From assembly GCF_035920345.1 (NCBI RefSeq), contig NZ_CP109149.1, forward strand, positions 7,440,001-7,504,000: a stretch of 64,000 bases of DNA, given 5' to 3'. Source of the stretch: Nocardia vinacea (lineage in GTDB: Bacteria; Actinomycetota; Actinomycetes; Mycobacteriales; Mycobacteriaceae). The notes below the pieces were generated by a model that did no database searches, was not told the DNA's origin, and saw only the letters and a program-made list of their open reading frames with translations. Each line of letters opens with the position of its first letter. Position 1 is the first letter of the stretch. Of this stretch, positions 18,015 to 26,278 are shown piece after piece. The translations under genes and the position numbers were made by a program.

Positions 18015-19139
18015 ATGGGTGACAGTCGCGCGATACTTCGCAGTTGGTGGCGCGATCCGGCGCACTATCGCTGGTTCGTGCGAACACTCGAATCTCATTC
18101 CGGGCTGCACCTGATCAAGGCGATCATCGGCGCGGGCGGTGCGATCATGCTCGTGATCAACATCCTGATCTGGATGTCGCCCGCCGGTCCGAATGGCACG
18201 GTGAACCGCACCATCTTCGCAGCGGCCGGTGTGACAGCGGTGGTGTGGACGGTTCGCTGGTGGCTGTTCCCGTGGCCCCGCGCCATCACTTCACTGGCCC
18301 TGTTGACCTGGGCGGATGTCGCGATCACGGCATCGTGCCTGGTGGACAGCGATCGGGTGTACGGCGCATTGAGCGCGATGCTGCTCGTGGTTACCGGCGC
18401 CTACATCACGTTCTTCCACAGCCCGAAGGCGCTCGCCGCGCACGCCGGATGGTCGCTGCTCACGGTGGGTGCGTTGGCCGTATTGCTGGTGACCGATGCG
18501 CGGAGCAATGATCTCGCGCTGGCCGGCGCGATGGTCTTGATCATGGTCGCGGCCATCGTCGTGGTGCTGCCCGCGTTGCAGTTCTGCTATTGGGTGCTGC
18601 GCATCGATGTGCTCTCGGATCCGCTGACCACGCTGCTGAATCGCCGCGGACTCGACTACTACGTGCACCGTTCGCGATACCAGCGCCAACTGTGTGTGAT
18701 CACCATCGACCTCGACCACTTCAAGGCGGTCAACGACACCTTCGGCCACACCATCGGTGACGAGGTGCTGGTCTCGACGGCCGCGCGGCTGCGCGCCGCG
18801 GCCGATCCCGATGCCGTGGTCGCCCGCACCGGCGGGGAGGAGTTCGCGGTGGTCGATCAGTTGGATCGCGCGGCCGCGCTGAGTCTGGGCGAGCGATTGC
18901 GCCTTGCCGTGGCGGAGACGCCCGGCATATCCGTCACCGTCACAGCCAGTGTCGGTGTCGCGGTGTGCGACGGCGGTACGGACGCGGGACGGCCGCGATT
19001 GCTGCTGCGGTGTGCTGACAACGCGATGTATCAGGCGAAACGGCTGGGCGGCAATACCGTTGTGCTGGCGGAGGATCCGGAACAACCGACGATCCATCTC
19101 GCTGAGCCCGCCCGAGAGATGGTGCACCGCACCAAATAA
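18015..19139 (+). CDS. membrane diguanylate cyclase (GGDEF domain)
   Basis: A 374-residue protein: about six membrane helices (residues about 30-195) and a C-terminal GGDEF domain. The domain shows DPLTTLLNRRGLDYY, DLDHFKAVNDTFGHTIGDEVL (metal and guanine site) and the active GGEEF loop (RTGGEEFAVV), so cyclic-di-GMP synthesis is expected. The RxxD product-inhibition site normally just upstream of the loop is not present (sequence ADPDAVVART). No EAL domain is fused. Predicted sensory part in the membrane resembles an unassigned MASE-like region. The start at 18015 lacks a strong ribosome site; CGGTGG is near. Confidence 0.9.
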   Translation: MGDSRAILRSWWRDPAHYRWFVRTLESHSGLHLIKAIIGAGGAIMLVINILIWMSPAGPNGTVNRTIFAAAGVTAVVWTVRWWLFPWPRAITSLALLTWADVAITASCLVDSDRVYGALSAMLLVVTGAYITFFHSPKALAAHAGWSLLTVGALAVLLVTDARSNDLALAGAMVLIMVAAIVVVLPALQFCYWVLRIDVLSDPLTTLLNRRGLDYYVHRSRYQRQLCVITIDLDHFKAVNDTFGHTIGDEVLVSTAARLRAAADPDAVVARTGGEEFAVVDQLDRAAALSLGERLRLAVAETPGISVTVTASVGVAVCDGGTDAGRPRLLLRCADNAMYQAKRLGGNTVVLAEDPEQPTIHLAEPAREMVHRTK

Positions 19140-19141
19140 CA

Positions 19142-19172
19142 ACAGCGGCCCCGGAGACTCCGGGGCGGCTGT
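19142..19172 (+). terminator. hairpin after the GGDEF gene
   Basis: Stem GCCCCGGAG / CTCCGGGGC (19148-19166), extended by ACAGC/GCTGT, starts 3 bases after the stop codon; no T-run follows. Confidence 0.6.
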
Positions 19173-19186
19173 GTGCGAAACCTATT

Positions 19187-19228
19187 GGTTGACTTCCTCC
19201 CTACGGCTGAAGCCGGGGGATTCCAACC
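19187..19228 (-). mobile_element. IS200/IS605-type right-end hairpin
   Basis: On the minus strand GGTTGGAATCCCCCGGCTTC pairs imperfectly with AGCCGTAGGGAGGAAGTCAACC. This GAATCCCCCGGC-TTCA-GCCG form is typical of the 3' end of tnpB elements, where the end of tnpB overlaps the guide RNA scaffold. Here the tnpB stop codon (19201-19203) lies inside the hairpin, as expected. Confidence 0.6.
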
Positions 19229-19380
19229 GGCGCTAGAACCAGTTGGTACGGTACTTCCTCGCGGGTTCCCGCTGGTTCCTGCTTCGCAGACCACCCAACG
19301 GCGAGGTCTCCACAGGCTGTCACCACCTGCCCGGCGGCGAGAACACCGACCTCGACTTGGCTATCGCCGAATACCGATGA
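19201..19380 (-). pseudogene. relic of the C-terminus of a TnpB (IS200/IS605 family)
   Basis: One minus-strand frame reads ...VLAAGQVVTACGDLAVGWSAKQEP, then GTREEVPYQLVLAPVGIPRLQP and a stop. The order ACGD/ACGA ... AVK/SAKQEP is the usual end of TnpB after its zinc finger. Upstream of about 19380 the frame no longer resembles TnpB: the RuvC domain and most of the gene are missing. The fragment lies between the GGDEF gene and the 3' end of fadE5, a place where insertion would be harmless. No TnpA gene is near. Confidence 0.6.
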
Positions 19381-19436
19381 GCGAATCGGAGGCTAGTAGA
19401 GAAACCCATTGCGGGGCAAGAACATGCGGGATCGAT

Positions 19437-19472
19437 GCGCTTACCCCACGGATGAATCCGGGGGGTAAGCGC
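19437..19472 (-). terminator. hairpin after fadE5
   Basis: GCGCTTACCCC and its exact complement enclose an inner CGGAT/ATCCG stem, 15 bases after the fadE5 stop. It may be the fadE5 terminator. Its minus-strand form (CCCCCGG-ATTCATC-CG-TGGGG) mimics the TnpB end hairpin at 19187-19228, so it could instead come from the same element family. Confidence 0.5.
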
Positions 19473-19487
19473 GCTACATTTCTCCGA

Positions 19488-21323
19488 TCAGAACGCCGCT
19501 TCGTCCAGCTCCATGATGTCGTTGTCGAGGTTGGACAGGATGGCGCGGGTCGCGGTCAGCTCCGGCAGCACATTGCGTGCGAAGAACTGCGCAACGCCGA
19601 CCTTGCCCTTGTAGAACGCCTCATCGGCACCGGTCGCGCCATTGTCGAGCGCCTTGATGGCGATGTCGGCCTGACGCAGCAGCTGCCAGCCGATGAGCAG
19701 GTCACCGACGGAGAGCAGGAAGCGCACCGAACCCAGACCGACCTTGTACAGCTCGGACGGCTGCTCCTGGGCGCCCATCAGGTGCCCGGTCAGGGTCGCG
19801 GCCATGGCCTGCACATCCTCGAGCGCGGTGGCGAGCAGCTTGCGCTCGGCCTTCAGCCGGCCGTTGCCCGCCTCGGACTCGATGAACTTCTGCACCTGGC
19901 CGGCCACGTGGGCCAGCGCGACGCCGCGGTCACGGGCGATCTTGCGGAAGAAGAAGTCCTGCGCCTGGATCGCGGTGGTGCCCTCGTAGAGCGAGTCGAT
20001 CTTCGCGTCGCGGATGTACTGCTCGATCGGGTAGTCCTGCAGGAAGCCGGAGCCACCGAAGGTCTGCAGCGATTCGGTCAGGTACTGGTAGGCCCGCTCG
20101 GAACCGACACCCTTGACGATCGGCAGCAGCAGATCGTTGACGCGGAAGGCCAATTCTTTATCGGCACCGGAGACCAGTTCGGCGATATCCGCATCCTGAT
20201 GCGCGGCGGTGTAGAGGTAGATGGCGCGCAGACCCTCGGCGTAGGCCTTCTGCAGGGCCAGGCTGCGGCGCACGTCCGGGTGGTGGGTGATGGTGACGCG
20301 CGGGGCGGCCTTGTCGGTCATCTGGGTCAGGTCCGCACCCTGGACGCGCTGCTTGGCGTAGTCCAGTGCGTTCAGGTAACCGGTCGACAGGGTCGCGATG
20401 GCCTTGGTGCCGACCATCATGCGCGCGTTCTCGATGACATCGAACATCTGCGCGATGCCGTTGTGCACCTCGCCGACCAACCAGCCCTTGGCGGGCACGC
20501 CGTGGCCGCCGAAGGTGACCTCACAGGTGGCCGAGACCTTGATGCCCATCTTGTGCTCGACATTGGTGACGAAGGCACCGTTGCGGTCGCCCAGGGTCTG
20601 GGTCTCGAAGTCGAAGTGCCACTTCGGCACGTAGAACAGCGACAGGCCCTTGGTGCCCGGACCAGCGCCCTCAGGGCGGGCCAGCACCAGGTGCATGATG
20701 TTCTCGAACAGGTCGTCGGAGTCACCCGAGGTGATGAAGCGCTTGACGCCCTCGATGTGCCAGGAGCCGTCCTCCTGCTTGATCGCCTTGGTGCGGCCGG
20801 CGCCGACATCCGAACCGGCATCCGGCTCGGTCAGCACCATGGTGGCGCCCCAGTTGCGATCGGCGATGATCTGCGCCCACTTCTTCTGCTCATCGGTGCC
20901 GTTGTTGTAGAACACCTGCGCGAAACCCGCACCGGCGGCGTACATCTGAGCCGGCGGGTTGGCGCCGAGGATCATTTCACCGAGCGCCCAGGAGACGGCG
21001 CTCGGTGCGCCCAGGCCACCCAGCTCCTCGCGGACGGCGACCTTGGCCCAGCCGGCGTCTTCCAGCGCGCGGTAGGACTTCTTGAACGATTCGGGGAGAG
21101 TGACCGTGTGGGTCTCGGGATCGAAGGTCGGCGGGTTGCGGTCACCGTCGACGAACGAATCGGCCAGCGGACCCTCGGCCAGGCGACGCACCTCGTTGAG
21201 CATCTCCTTGACGGTCTCGGTGTCGAGATCGCCGTAGGCGTCGCTGTCGAGGACGGCGCTGAGGCCGAGTACCTCGAAGAGGTTGAACTCCAGGTCGCGT
21301 ACGTTGCTCTTGTAGTGGCCCAT
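19488..21323 (-). CDS. fadE5: FadE5-like long-chain acyl-CoA dehydrogenase
   Basis: A 611-residue flavoprotein, longer than the usual 380 because it has the extra C-terminal domain of the FadE5/VLCAD-like class. Seen: [16 protein letters not shown] at the start, [17 protein letters not shown] (FAD site), [15 protein letters not shown], and [18 protein letters not shown], whose Glu is the catalytic base in FadE5. It oxidises acyl-CoA to trans-2-enoyl-CoA with FAD. Placed after fadA2 in the same order as Rv0244c, though here 8 kb away. The ATG at 21323 has GGAGAG about 11 bases upstream. Two dyads lie in its promoter (21418-21437 and 21447-21462). Confidence 0.94.
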   Translation of the reverse strand: MGHYKSNVRDLEFNLFEVLGLSAVLDSDAYGDLDTETVKEMLNEVRRLAEGPLADSFVDGDRNPPTFDPETHTVTLPESFKKSYRALEDAGWAKVAVREELGGLGAPSAVSWALGEMILGANPPAQMYAAGAGFAQVFYNNGTDEQKKWAQIIADRNWGATMVLTEPDAGSDVGAGRTKAIKQEDGSWHIEGVKRFITSGDSDDLFENIMHLVLARPEGAGPGTKGLSLFYVPKWHFDFETQTLGDRNGAFVTNVEHKMGIKVSATCEVTFGGHGVPAKGWLVGEVHNGIAQMFDVIENARMMVGTKAIATLSTGYLNALDYAKQRVQGADLTQMTDKAAPRVTITHHPDVRRSLALQKAYAEGLRAIYLYTAAHQDADIAELVSGADKELAFRVNDLLLPIVKGVGSERAYQYLTESLQTFGGSGFLQDYPIEQYIRDAKIDSLYEGTTAIQAQDFFFRKIARDRGVALAHVAGQVQKFIESEAGNGRLKAERKLLATALEDVQAMAATLTGHLMGAQEQPSELYKVGLGSVRFLLSVGDLLIGWQLLRQADIAIKALDNGATGADEAFYKGKVGVAQFFARNVLPELTATRAILSNLDNDIMELDEAAF

Positions 21324-21417
21324 GTCTGTTACTCACTCTCCGTTGAGTTGGTGCGGTCGGTTGGTTGCCGTTCCCGCCCGTTGTCCGTCCACCGGGTAGC
21401 CGTGCCGGTTTCTCCGC

Positions 21418-21462
21418 ATGCTACTCGCGGGTAACTTATGTGCCATATTACCGGTCGGTAAT
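21418..21462. promoter_or_regulatory. two dyads in the fadE5 upstream region
   Basis: At 21418-21437 ATGCTACTCGCGGGTAACTT agrees at 13 of 20 positions with the fabG4-fadA2 palindrome. At 21447-21462 ATTACCG, spacer GT and CGGTAAT form a perfect 16-base palindrome of the general TetR-operator form. Both lie about 95-140 bases before the fadE5 ATG, suggesting control by two regulators. Confidence 0.55.
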
Positions 21463-21636
21463 GGGGTCGCAAAGGCTCGAGCGGGCAAATGTGATGTGAA
21501 AAACACTCGAAGGCGTTGCCGTTCGTCTACGGCTCGCGTAGTAGACGATCGAGCCGGGTTTGCCGGCGCATTCCTGGCGGCCGACGCGCAGCGGGTGGCT
21601 GGGCGTCTCCGGATAGCTGGGGACTACCGTGGAAAT

Positions 21637-22233
21637 GTGCGAATCGAGACGAGCGCCGGGCCCGCGGAGATCGAGCTCGACAAGCCGCGCAAAGCGGCGT
21701 TCCTACTGCTGCTCACGCACGGATCCGGCGGCGGCGTCGACGCGAAAGACCTGCTCGCCGTGCGCGACTGCGCCTACGAACTGGGCGGCGCGGTGGCGCG
21801 GGTGGTGCAGCCGTACCGAGTCGCCGGACGACGCGCCCCCGGTTCCGCGGTGAAGCAGGACGAGGCGTGGCTCGAGATCGCGACCGACCTGCGCAAGCGA
21901 GTGAAGAAGGTCCCGCTGATCCAAGGCGGGCGCAGCAATGGGGCTCGGGTGGCCTGCCGCACCGCCATTGCCGCCGACGCGCGCGGCGTGCTCGCGCTGT
22001 CCTTCCCGCTGCATCCGCCGGGTAAGCCCGAGAAGACGCGTCGCGAGGAACTACTGGCTACGGGCGATATCGAAGTCGTCGTGATCAACGGCGCGAACGA
22101 CCCATTCGGGATCCCCGACCCCGCTGATGCCGCCGAGGTGCGGGTAATCCCTGGTCAGCCGCATTCGTTCCGGTCGGGATTCGATGTAATTGCCGACACG
22201 GTCGCTCCCTGGTTGCAGCGCTGGTCCCAGTAG
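21637..22233 (+). CDS. alpha/beta hydrolase, KANL3/Tex30-like
   Basis: A 198-residue small hydrolase. Seen: LLTHGSGGGVDAKDL (oxyanion strand-loop), nucleophile elbow GRSNGAR with Ser, SFPLHPPGKPEKTR, and the acid/His part GANDPFGIPD ... GQPHSFRSGFD. This is the bacterial type related to KANL3/Tex30 proteins, often annotated as hydrolase of unknown substrate. I place the start at the GTG at 21637 because the domain begins there; a longer open frame back to 21418 would overlap the fadE5 operators. Divergent from fadE5. Confidence 0.75.
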   Translation: MRIETSAGPAEIELDKPRKAAFLLLLTHGSGGGVDAKDLLAVRDCAYELGGAVARVVQPYRVAGRRAPGSAVKQDEAWLEIATDLRKRVKKVPLIQGGRSNGARVACRTAIAADARGVLALSFPLHPPGKPEKTRREELLATGDIEVVVINGANDPFGIPDPADAAEVRVIPGQPHSFRSGFDVIADTVAPWLQRWSQ

Positions 22234-22564
22234 CGCACGGTCTGGGCGTGGCGGCCGCGTGTGTACGGCCGGGCGCGACGGGCCGCTGACTGCTCCGATC
22301 TGCTCGCGTGCGGGGCCGCAGCAGGCCACTTGCGATGGTTCGATCGCCTTGCCCGGGAACGCTTCGAAGACCTGCAGATTGCGTTCGACGACCAGCGGCA
22401 CCGCGCGGCCCTAGGCCATCGGGGTGCCGCGGCGTGCTCGTATGCGGCCAAACGTGTGCGGGACGTCTCGGATACCGCGCCTGCATTTGTGCGCCGCGCA
22501 TGAAATGTTCGGCCGAAACGTGCGCGGCGCGCAGAGACGTGCGCGGCGCGGGCGGCAGGCTCGG
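22234..22564. other. 330-base gap, no supported gene
   Basis: Several overlapping open frames exist on both strands but none has a ribosome site or a recognisable protein. A GTGCGCGGCGC motif repeats three times near 22480-22550. Confidence 0.4.
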
Positions 22565-23266
22565 CTAGCTGGGCGATGCGGGTTCGATGGCGGGCGGGTC
22601 TGCCGGGGGTTTGGTGGCGATGACCAGGGCGTCGATAGCGTCGCGTTCCTCGGTGGGGCGGTAGACGCGGTCGGCGAGGCGGACTCGGATGCGTTCGGGG
22701 TCGGTGCCGAGTTCGGCGATTATGTCATCGGGGGTGAACAGGACCGACGGGTCTTTCGGGCCGCCGAAGCCGTCGGTGAGATTGGTGGTGTCGTGGCCGA
22801 GGATCAGCAGGGTGCCCTCGGGGGCGAGCAGATCGGCGAGGCGGCGGACCAGCAGGCGGCGTTGTTCGGCGGGCAGATGCAGGAAGACCATCAGCACGAG
22901 CTCGTACGGGCCGGTGATGCCCGCGGCATCCAGATCGGTGACATCGGCGCACTGCCAACTGATCCGGCTGCGGACCGAGCGGGACAGCCTGGTCGCGATG
23001 GTGCGGCCCTTATCGACGCCCACCTGTGAATAGTCGACGGCGTGCACCTGCCAGCCGTGCGTCGCCAACCACAGCGCGTTGCGCCCTTCACCGCAGGCGA
23101 GATCGAGGGCACGCGGCAGGCTGGGCGGATCGCTGTCGGGAGTGTCCGGCACCAGCGGGGCGATCCGCTCCAGTCCGTAGACATGCTCCACCACAGTACT
23201 GTTCGGCGGTGCACCCCAAACCAGTTCACTCTGCGCATACCGCGTGTCCCATTCGGTCGCGTCCAT
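22565..23266 (-). CDS. class I SAM-dependent methyltransferase
   Basis: A 233-residue cytosolic methyltransferase starting MDATEWDTRYAQSELVWG. Motif I is ALDLACGEGRNALWLA (SAM-binding loop), followed by VHAVDYSQVGVDKG, WQCADVTDLD and GPYELVLMVFLHLPAEQRR, the pattern of TehB/thiopurine-like methyltransferases. The frame extends 21 codons upstream, but those codons lie in the repeat region and are unlikely to be translated. Substrate unknown. Stands alone; the next gene on the strand starts over 1.5 kb away. Confidence 0.88.
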   Translation of the reverse strand: MDATEWDTRYAQSELVWGAPPNSTVVEHVYGLERIAPLVPDTPDSDPPSLPRALDLACGEGRNALWLATHGWQVHAVDYSQVGVDKGRTIATRLSRSVRSRISWQCADVTDLDAAGITGPYELVLMVFLHLPAEQRRLLVRRLADLLAPEGTLLILGHDTTNLTDGFGGPKDPSVLFTPDDIIAELGTDPERIRVRLADRVYRPTEERDAIDALVIATKPPADPPAIEPASPS

Positions 23267-23279
23267 ATGCGCGAGTGTA

Positions 23280-23550
23280 TTTCCCCCCGCACCTTGCGAC
23301 CGCCGCGTATCTCGGAACTCGCCGCGCACCTTGCGACCGCTGTGCGCCTTGCGACTGCCGCGTATCTCGGAACTCGCCGCGCACCTTGCGACCGCTGTAC
23401 GCCTTGCGACCGCCGTGTACTTCGCGACCGCCGTGTACTTCGCGCATCTCGGAACCGCCGCGTACCTCGTGACTGCCGCGCACCTTGCGACCGCTGTGCG
23501 GCTCCGCGATGGCTGTGCACCCTACGACCGCCGCGCGCCGCGTACCCGCC
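23280..23550. repeat. GC-rich degenerate tandem repeat, 55-bp period
   Basis: Units at 23296-23350 and 23351-23405 are nearly identical (55 bases, containing CTCGGAACTCGCCGCGCACC). They are followed by shorter, decayed copies built from CTTGCGACCGC and CGTGTACTTCGCGACCGC to about 23550. The region separates the methyltransferase and esterase genes and I see no gene in it. An imperfect hairpin near 23566-23604 may end the esterase transcript. Confidence 0.75.
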
Positions 23551-23618
23551 GCGCGCCGCCTACCCGATCGCGAATCCCGTCTGCCTGCGACGGGGATTAT
23601 CGCGGGCGGTCGCGAGGT

Positions 23619-24866
23619 CTAAGAAGTTGCTTGCGGCAACCAGTGCACCGGCGAGGTCTCGCGGATGTGGACGAGCAGGTCGAAAGCATCCAGGAGGGAT
23701 CGGACGCTCGTGTGGGCGGTGGCATCCTTGGCCGGATCGTAGATGCCGCTGATCGTGCGCAGCTTCGCTGGTCCGCGCAGCCACTGCTGCACCGATTCCG
23801 GTGCGTCGCTGTGTAAGTCGACGTAGAAGGCGGGCAGGTCTACCTCACCCAGCGCCGCATCGACCAGGTCAGGTAGCGGTTCCGGTGCCACCGCCATACC
23901 GAGATTTCCGTGATGGAACCCGATGGCCACCGAGATGTACCGAGCACCGAAATGTTCGCGCAAATAGCTACCGGTACCGCGGAATTCGGCGGTCTCCGCG
24001 GGACCGTCACCGAGGGGGAGGGCCGCGGTGTGGGCGATGCCGTCCCAATACACGATCTTCGCGCCGCTCTCGCGCTGCCATTCGATTACTCGGTTCGCGG
24101 CGGGTCGCTCGTCGCGCGCGAAACCACCCTGCCCGGCAACGCTCTTCTCGTGGAATTCGACGATGAGCCGCAGATGCGTCAGTGCGTTTTCGAATCCTGT
24201 TGTCACCGGGAGCTTTTCGAATAATGCCAAAGCATCGCGGGCGTCGTCGATGAACGGGCGGCCGGGGTGAATTCCCTGATGGCGCTGCACATGTTCATCT
24301 ACTTGGTGCGCGGTGCGTATCGGAGCGAGGTGGGATTCTATGGCAGCCAACCGATCCGGTGCCTGCTGCCGAATATAATCCAGCACCACGTCGTAATCCG
24401 ACGGTTCCGCACGCGGCGGTTCGACGCCGAAAATCCGCACGGGATCGTTCGGGTGCTCCCTGTTGAATTCGCGAATCCACACCAGTGCCGCCGCCATTTC
24501 GCCGGTACGGGTCGGCCGCCATGCACCCGCGAGCACCGATTCGGGATCACCAGCGCCGTTCCCTGCATAGGCATCGAGTCGCTCACCGGAACGCGCACTG
24601 TCCTGCACGGCGAGCGCGCGGAAACCGTATTCCTCGACAAGTACCCGGAATACCCGCTCCCGCAGTCCGAAAGTCTGTCGAGAGAACCGGGTCGACTCAC
24701 CGAGTCCGACCACGGTCGCCGATCCCAGCCGCTCGGTTAATGCCGCAATATCCGATCCGGTGCTATTCGAATCCGTATCGGAAATCGGCCGCGCCTGCGC
24801 ACGCAGCCATTCACGCAAATCCGAAGTGCCGGTATCTGATTCGCTGGATGCGATGGTGGTGCCCAT
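23619..24866 (-). CDS. erythromycin esterase family protein
   Basis: A 415-residue protein of the erythromycin esterase fold. Seen: VVGLGESTRFSRQTFGLRER, FRVLVEEYGFRALAVQDS, LRLIVEFHEKSV, FARDERPAANRVIEW and KIVYWDGIAHTA. In EreA/EreB/EreC the first motif is GExSH, with the His acting as general base; here the position is Arg (GESTRF). The Glu and the second His region are kept. It may therefore lack macrolide esterase activity; the family also contains unrelated hydrolases. The ATG at 24866 is selected because GGGAGA lies before it. No signal peptide. Confidence 0.75.
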   Translation of the reverse strand: MGTTIASSESDTGTSDLREWLRAQARPISDTDSNSTGSDIAALTERLGSATVVGLGESTRFSRQTFGLRERVFRVLVEEYGFRALAVQDSARSGERLDAYAGNGAGDPESVLAGAWRPTRTGEMAAALVWIREFNREHPNDPVRIFGVEPPRAEPSDYDVVLDYIRQQAPDRLAAIESHLAPIRTAHQVDEHVQRHQGIHPGRPFIDDARDALALFEKLPVTTGFENALTHLRLIVEFHEKSVAGQGGFARDERPAANRVIEWQRESGAKIVYWDGIAHTAALPLGDGPAETAEFRGTGSYLREHFGARYISVAIGFHHGNLGMAVAPEPLPDLVDAALGEVDLPAFYVDLHSDAPESVQQWLRGPAKLRTISGIYDPAKDATAHTSVRSLLDAFDLLVHIRETSPVHWLPQATS

Positions 24867-24988
24867 GATCTCTCCCGAAGCTCGACTACTCAACGCGACC
24901 CAGCTTCATACCTGAAGTGCCATTGAGGTCAAGTCGGGGAACGCGAGCAACGGCACACGGCCCGCGGCCATGTGCCGTTGCGGAGGGA

Positions 24989-26098
24989 CTAGAGGGAGGT
25001 GCGCATCAGGACGACGTTGTACTGGGTGTGAACCGTGGTGACGAAGTACAGGTCGCGTCCGGTTTGGTACGGGAAGATCGATGGAGCGTATGCGGCCGGC
25101 AGTTCACGAGTGTCGATCAGCACCTCGGGATCGCTCCACGGACCCGTGGGCGAGGAGGCCCGTCGCATGACCACCGAGTTGAACGGATCGGTGGTGAGTG
25201 AGATGAACTGGCCGAGGTACTCGTTGTACATCACCGATATCTCACCGACGCCCCACATGATCGGCGCCGCGGCATCGACATCGCCCTTCTTGCTCCAGTG
25301 CTCGCCGTCCCAGTACTCGTACTCGCCCAGGTTCGTGATACCGCCTTCGCGGACCCGCCCGACATACGCCGCCCGGTTGCGCCCGGCCTGGGTGCCGTAT
25401 TCATAGACGTACCCGCCGTTCTTGACGAACGCGTTCATCTGGAAGTTGGCGTTACCGCCCTCATTCGGGCGTCTGGTCTCGGGTAGCTCGGCCCAGCTCT
25501 CGCCGTTATCGCCGGAAACAGCGAGTCCGGAGAAATTCGTGGTCCACCGGCCGACATCGTCCCAGCTCTGCACCGACATCAGGCTCATGTACTGAACGCC
25601 GCCGGCCGAAATGCCCGCGGTGGGGATCCGGCTGATCTCGATGAATGGAATCTTCGGGCTCGGAATCAGATCGCGCGCCTGGCCGAAGATATCGCGCACG
25701 ACGCTGTCGAAGTAGATGCCGCTGGACGGATCGTGGGTGTGGCTGCGCACCAGAATATTGCTGCGCCACGCCCAGGTGCTGCCCGCGAGCAGATTCGGCA
25801 GGCCGAGTCCGGCGGTATCGCCGAATGCGGTCAGCATTTCGCCGTCGCCGTTGTCCCACATGATGCCCAGATCGGTGCCGAGCACGTTATAGGCCTGGGT
25901 GTTATTCGGGCTGGCCATGCCGGTCACCTGGAATATCGCCTTGGTTCGGCCGAGCAGGTTGGGGAGTCCATTGGTGCCGTTCAGCACCGGGATCGGGTTG
26001 ATCGCATTGGGGTTTGCCGTGGCTGGGGTAGTCGCTACGAGGAGCAGGGACGAAGCTCCTGCCAGTGCCGAGAGCAAGGCGGACGCGGTCTTGTGCAA
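24989..26098 (-). CDS. DUF4185 secreted protein, copy 2
   Basis: A 369-residue exported protein with signal peptide (ending ATTPATA) and the same DUF4185 blocks as copy 1: TKAIFQVTGMASPNNTQAYN, TDLGIMWDNGDGEMLTAFGD, SRIPTAGISAGGVQYMSLMSV and YNVVLMRTSL. Copies 1 and 2 line up along their whole length with about half identical residues by eye, and each is preceded by a Pro-rich linker (NPIPVLN here). The start is a TTG at 26098, 10 bases after GGAGGG. They are 7 kb apart on the same strand, so probably an old duplication. Confidence 0.85.
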   Translation of the reverse strand: MHKTASALLSALAGASSLLLVATTPATANPNAINPIPVLNGTNGLPNLLGRTKAIFQVTGMASPNNTQAYNVLGTDLGIMWDNGDGEMLTAFGDTAGLGLPNLLAGSTWAWRSNILVRSHTHDPSSGIYFDSVVRDIFGQARDLIPSPKIPFIEISRIPTAGISAGGVQYMSLMSVQSWDDVGRWTTNFSGLAVSGDNGESWAELPETRRPNEGGNANFQMNAFVKNGGYVYEYGTQAGRNRAAYVGRVREGGITNLGEYEYWDGEHWSKKGDVDAAAPIMWGVGEISVMYNEYLGQFISLTTDPFNSVVMRRASSPTGPWSDPEVLIDTRELPAAYAPSIFPYQTGRDLYFVTTVHTQYNVVLMRTSL

Positions 26099-26278
26099 GT
26101 CTCAAAGCCCTCCGGTTCTGGCCGAAGTGGCACGATACGCACGCCCCCCACCTCGTGTGTCGTGCCACATTTCGGCTGGCTGGCAAATCGTTCAAAATGC
26201 TAACAGCGAAACCGGGGAAATTGGTGGCTTGTGCGATTGGTCTGGAAAGTTGTAAGCGCAGCGCTACCTGATTTGTGA

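Noticed and set aside
22234..22564. Gene on either strand between the hydrolase and methyltransferase
   Set aside because: Open frames overlap each other and neighbours, have no ribosome site, and no protein family is recognisable.
23280..23550. CRISPR array
   Set aside because: Units adjoin each other with no unique spacers of even length, and no cas genes are near.
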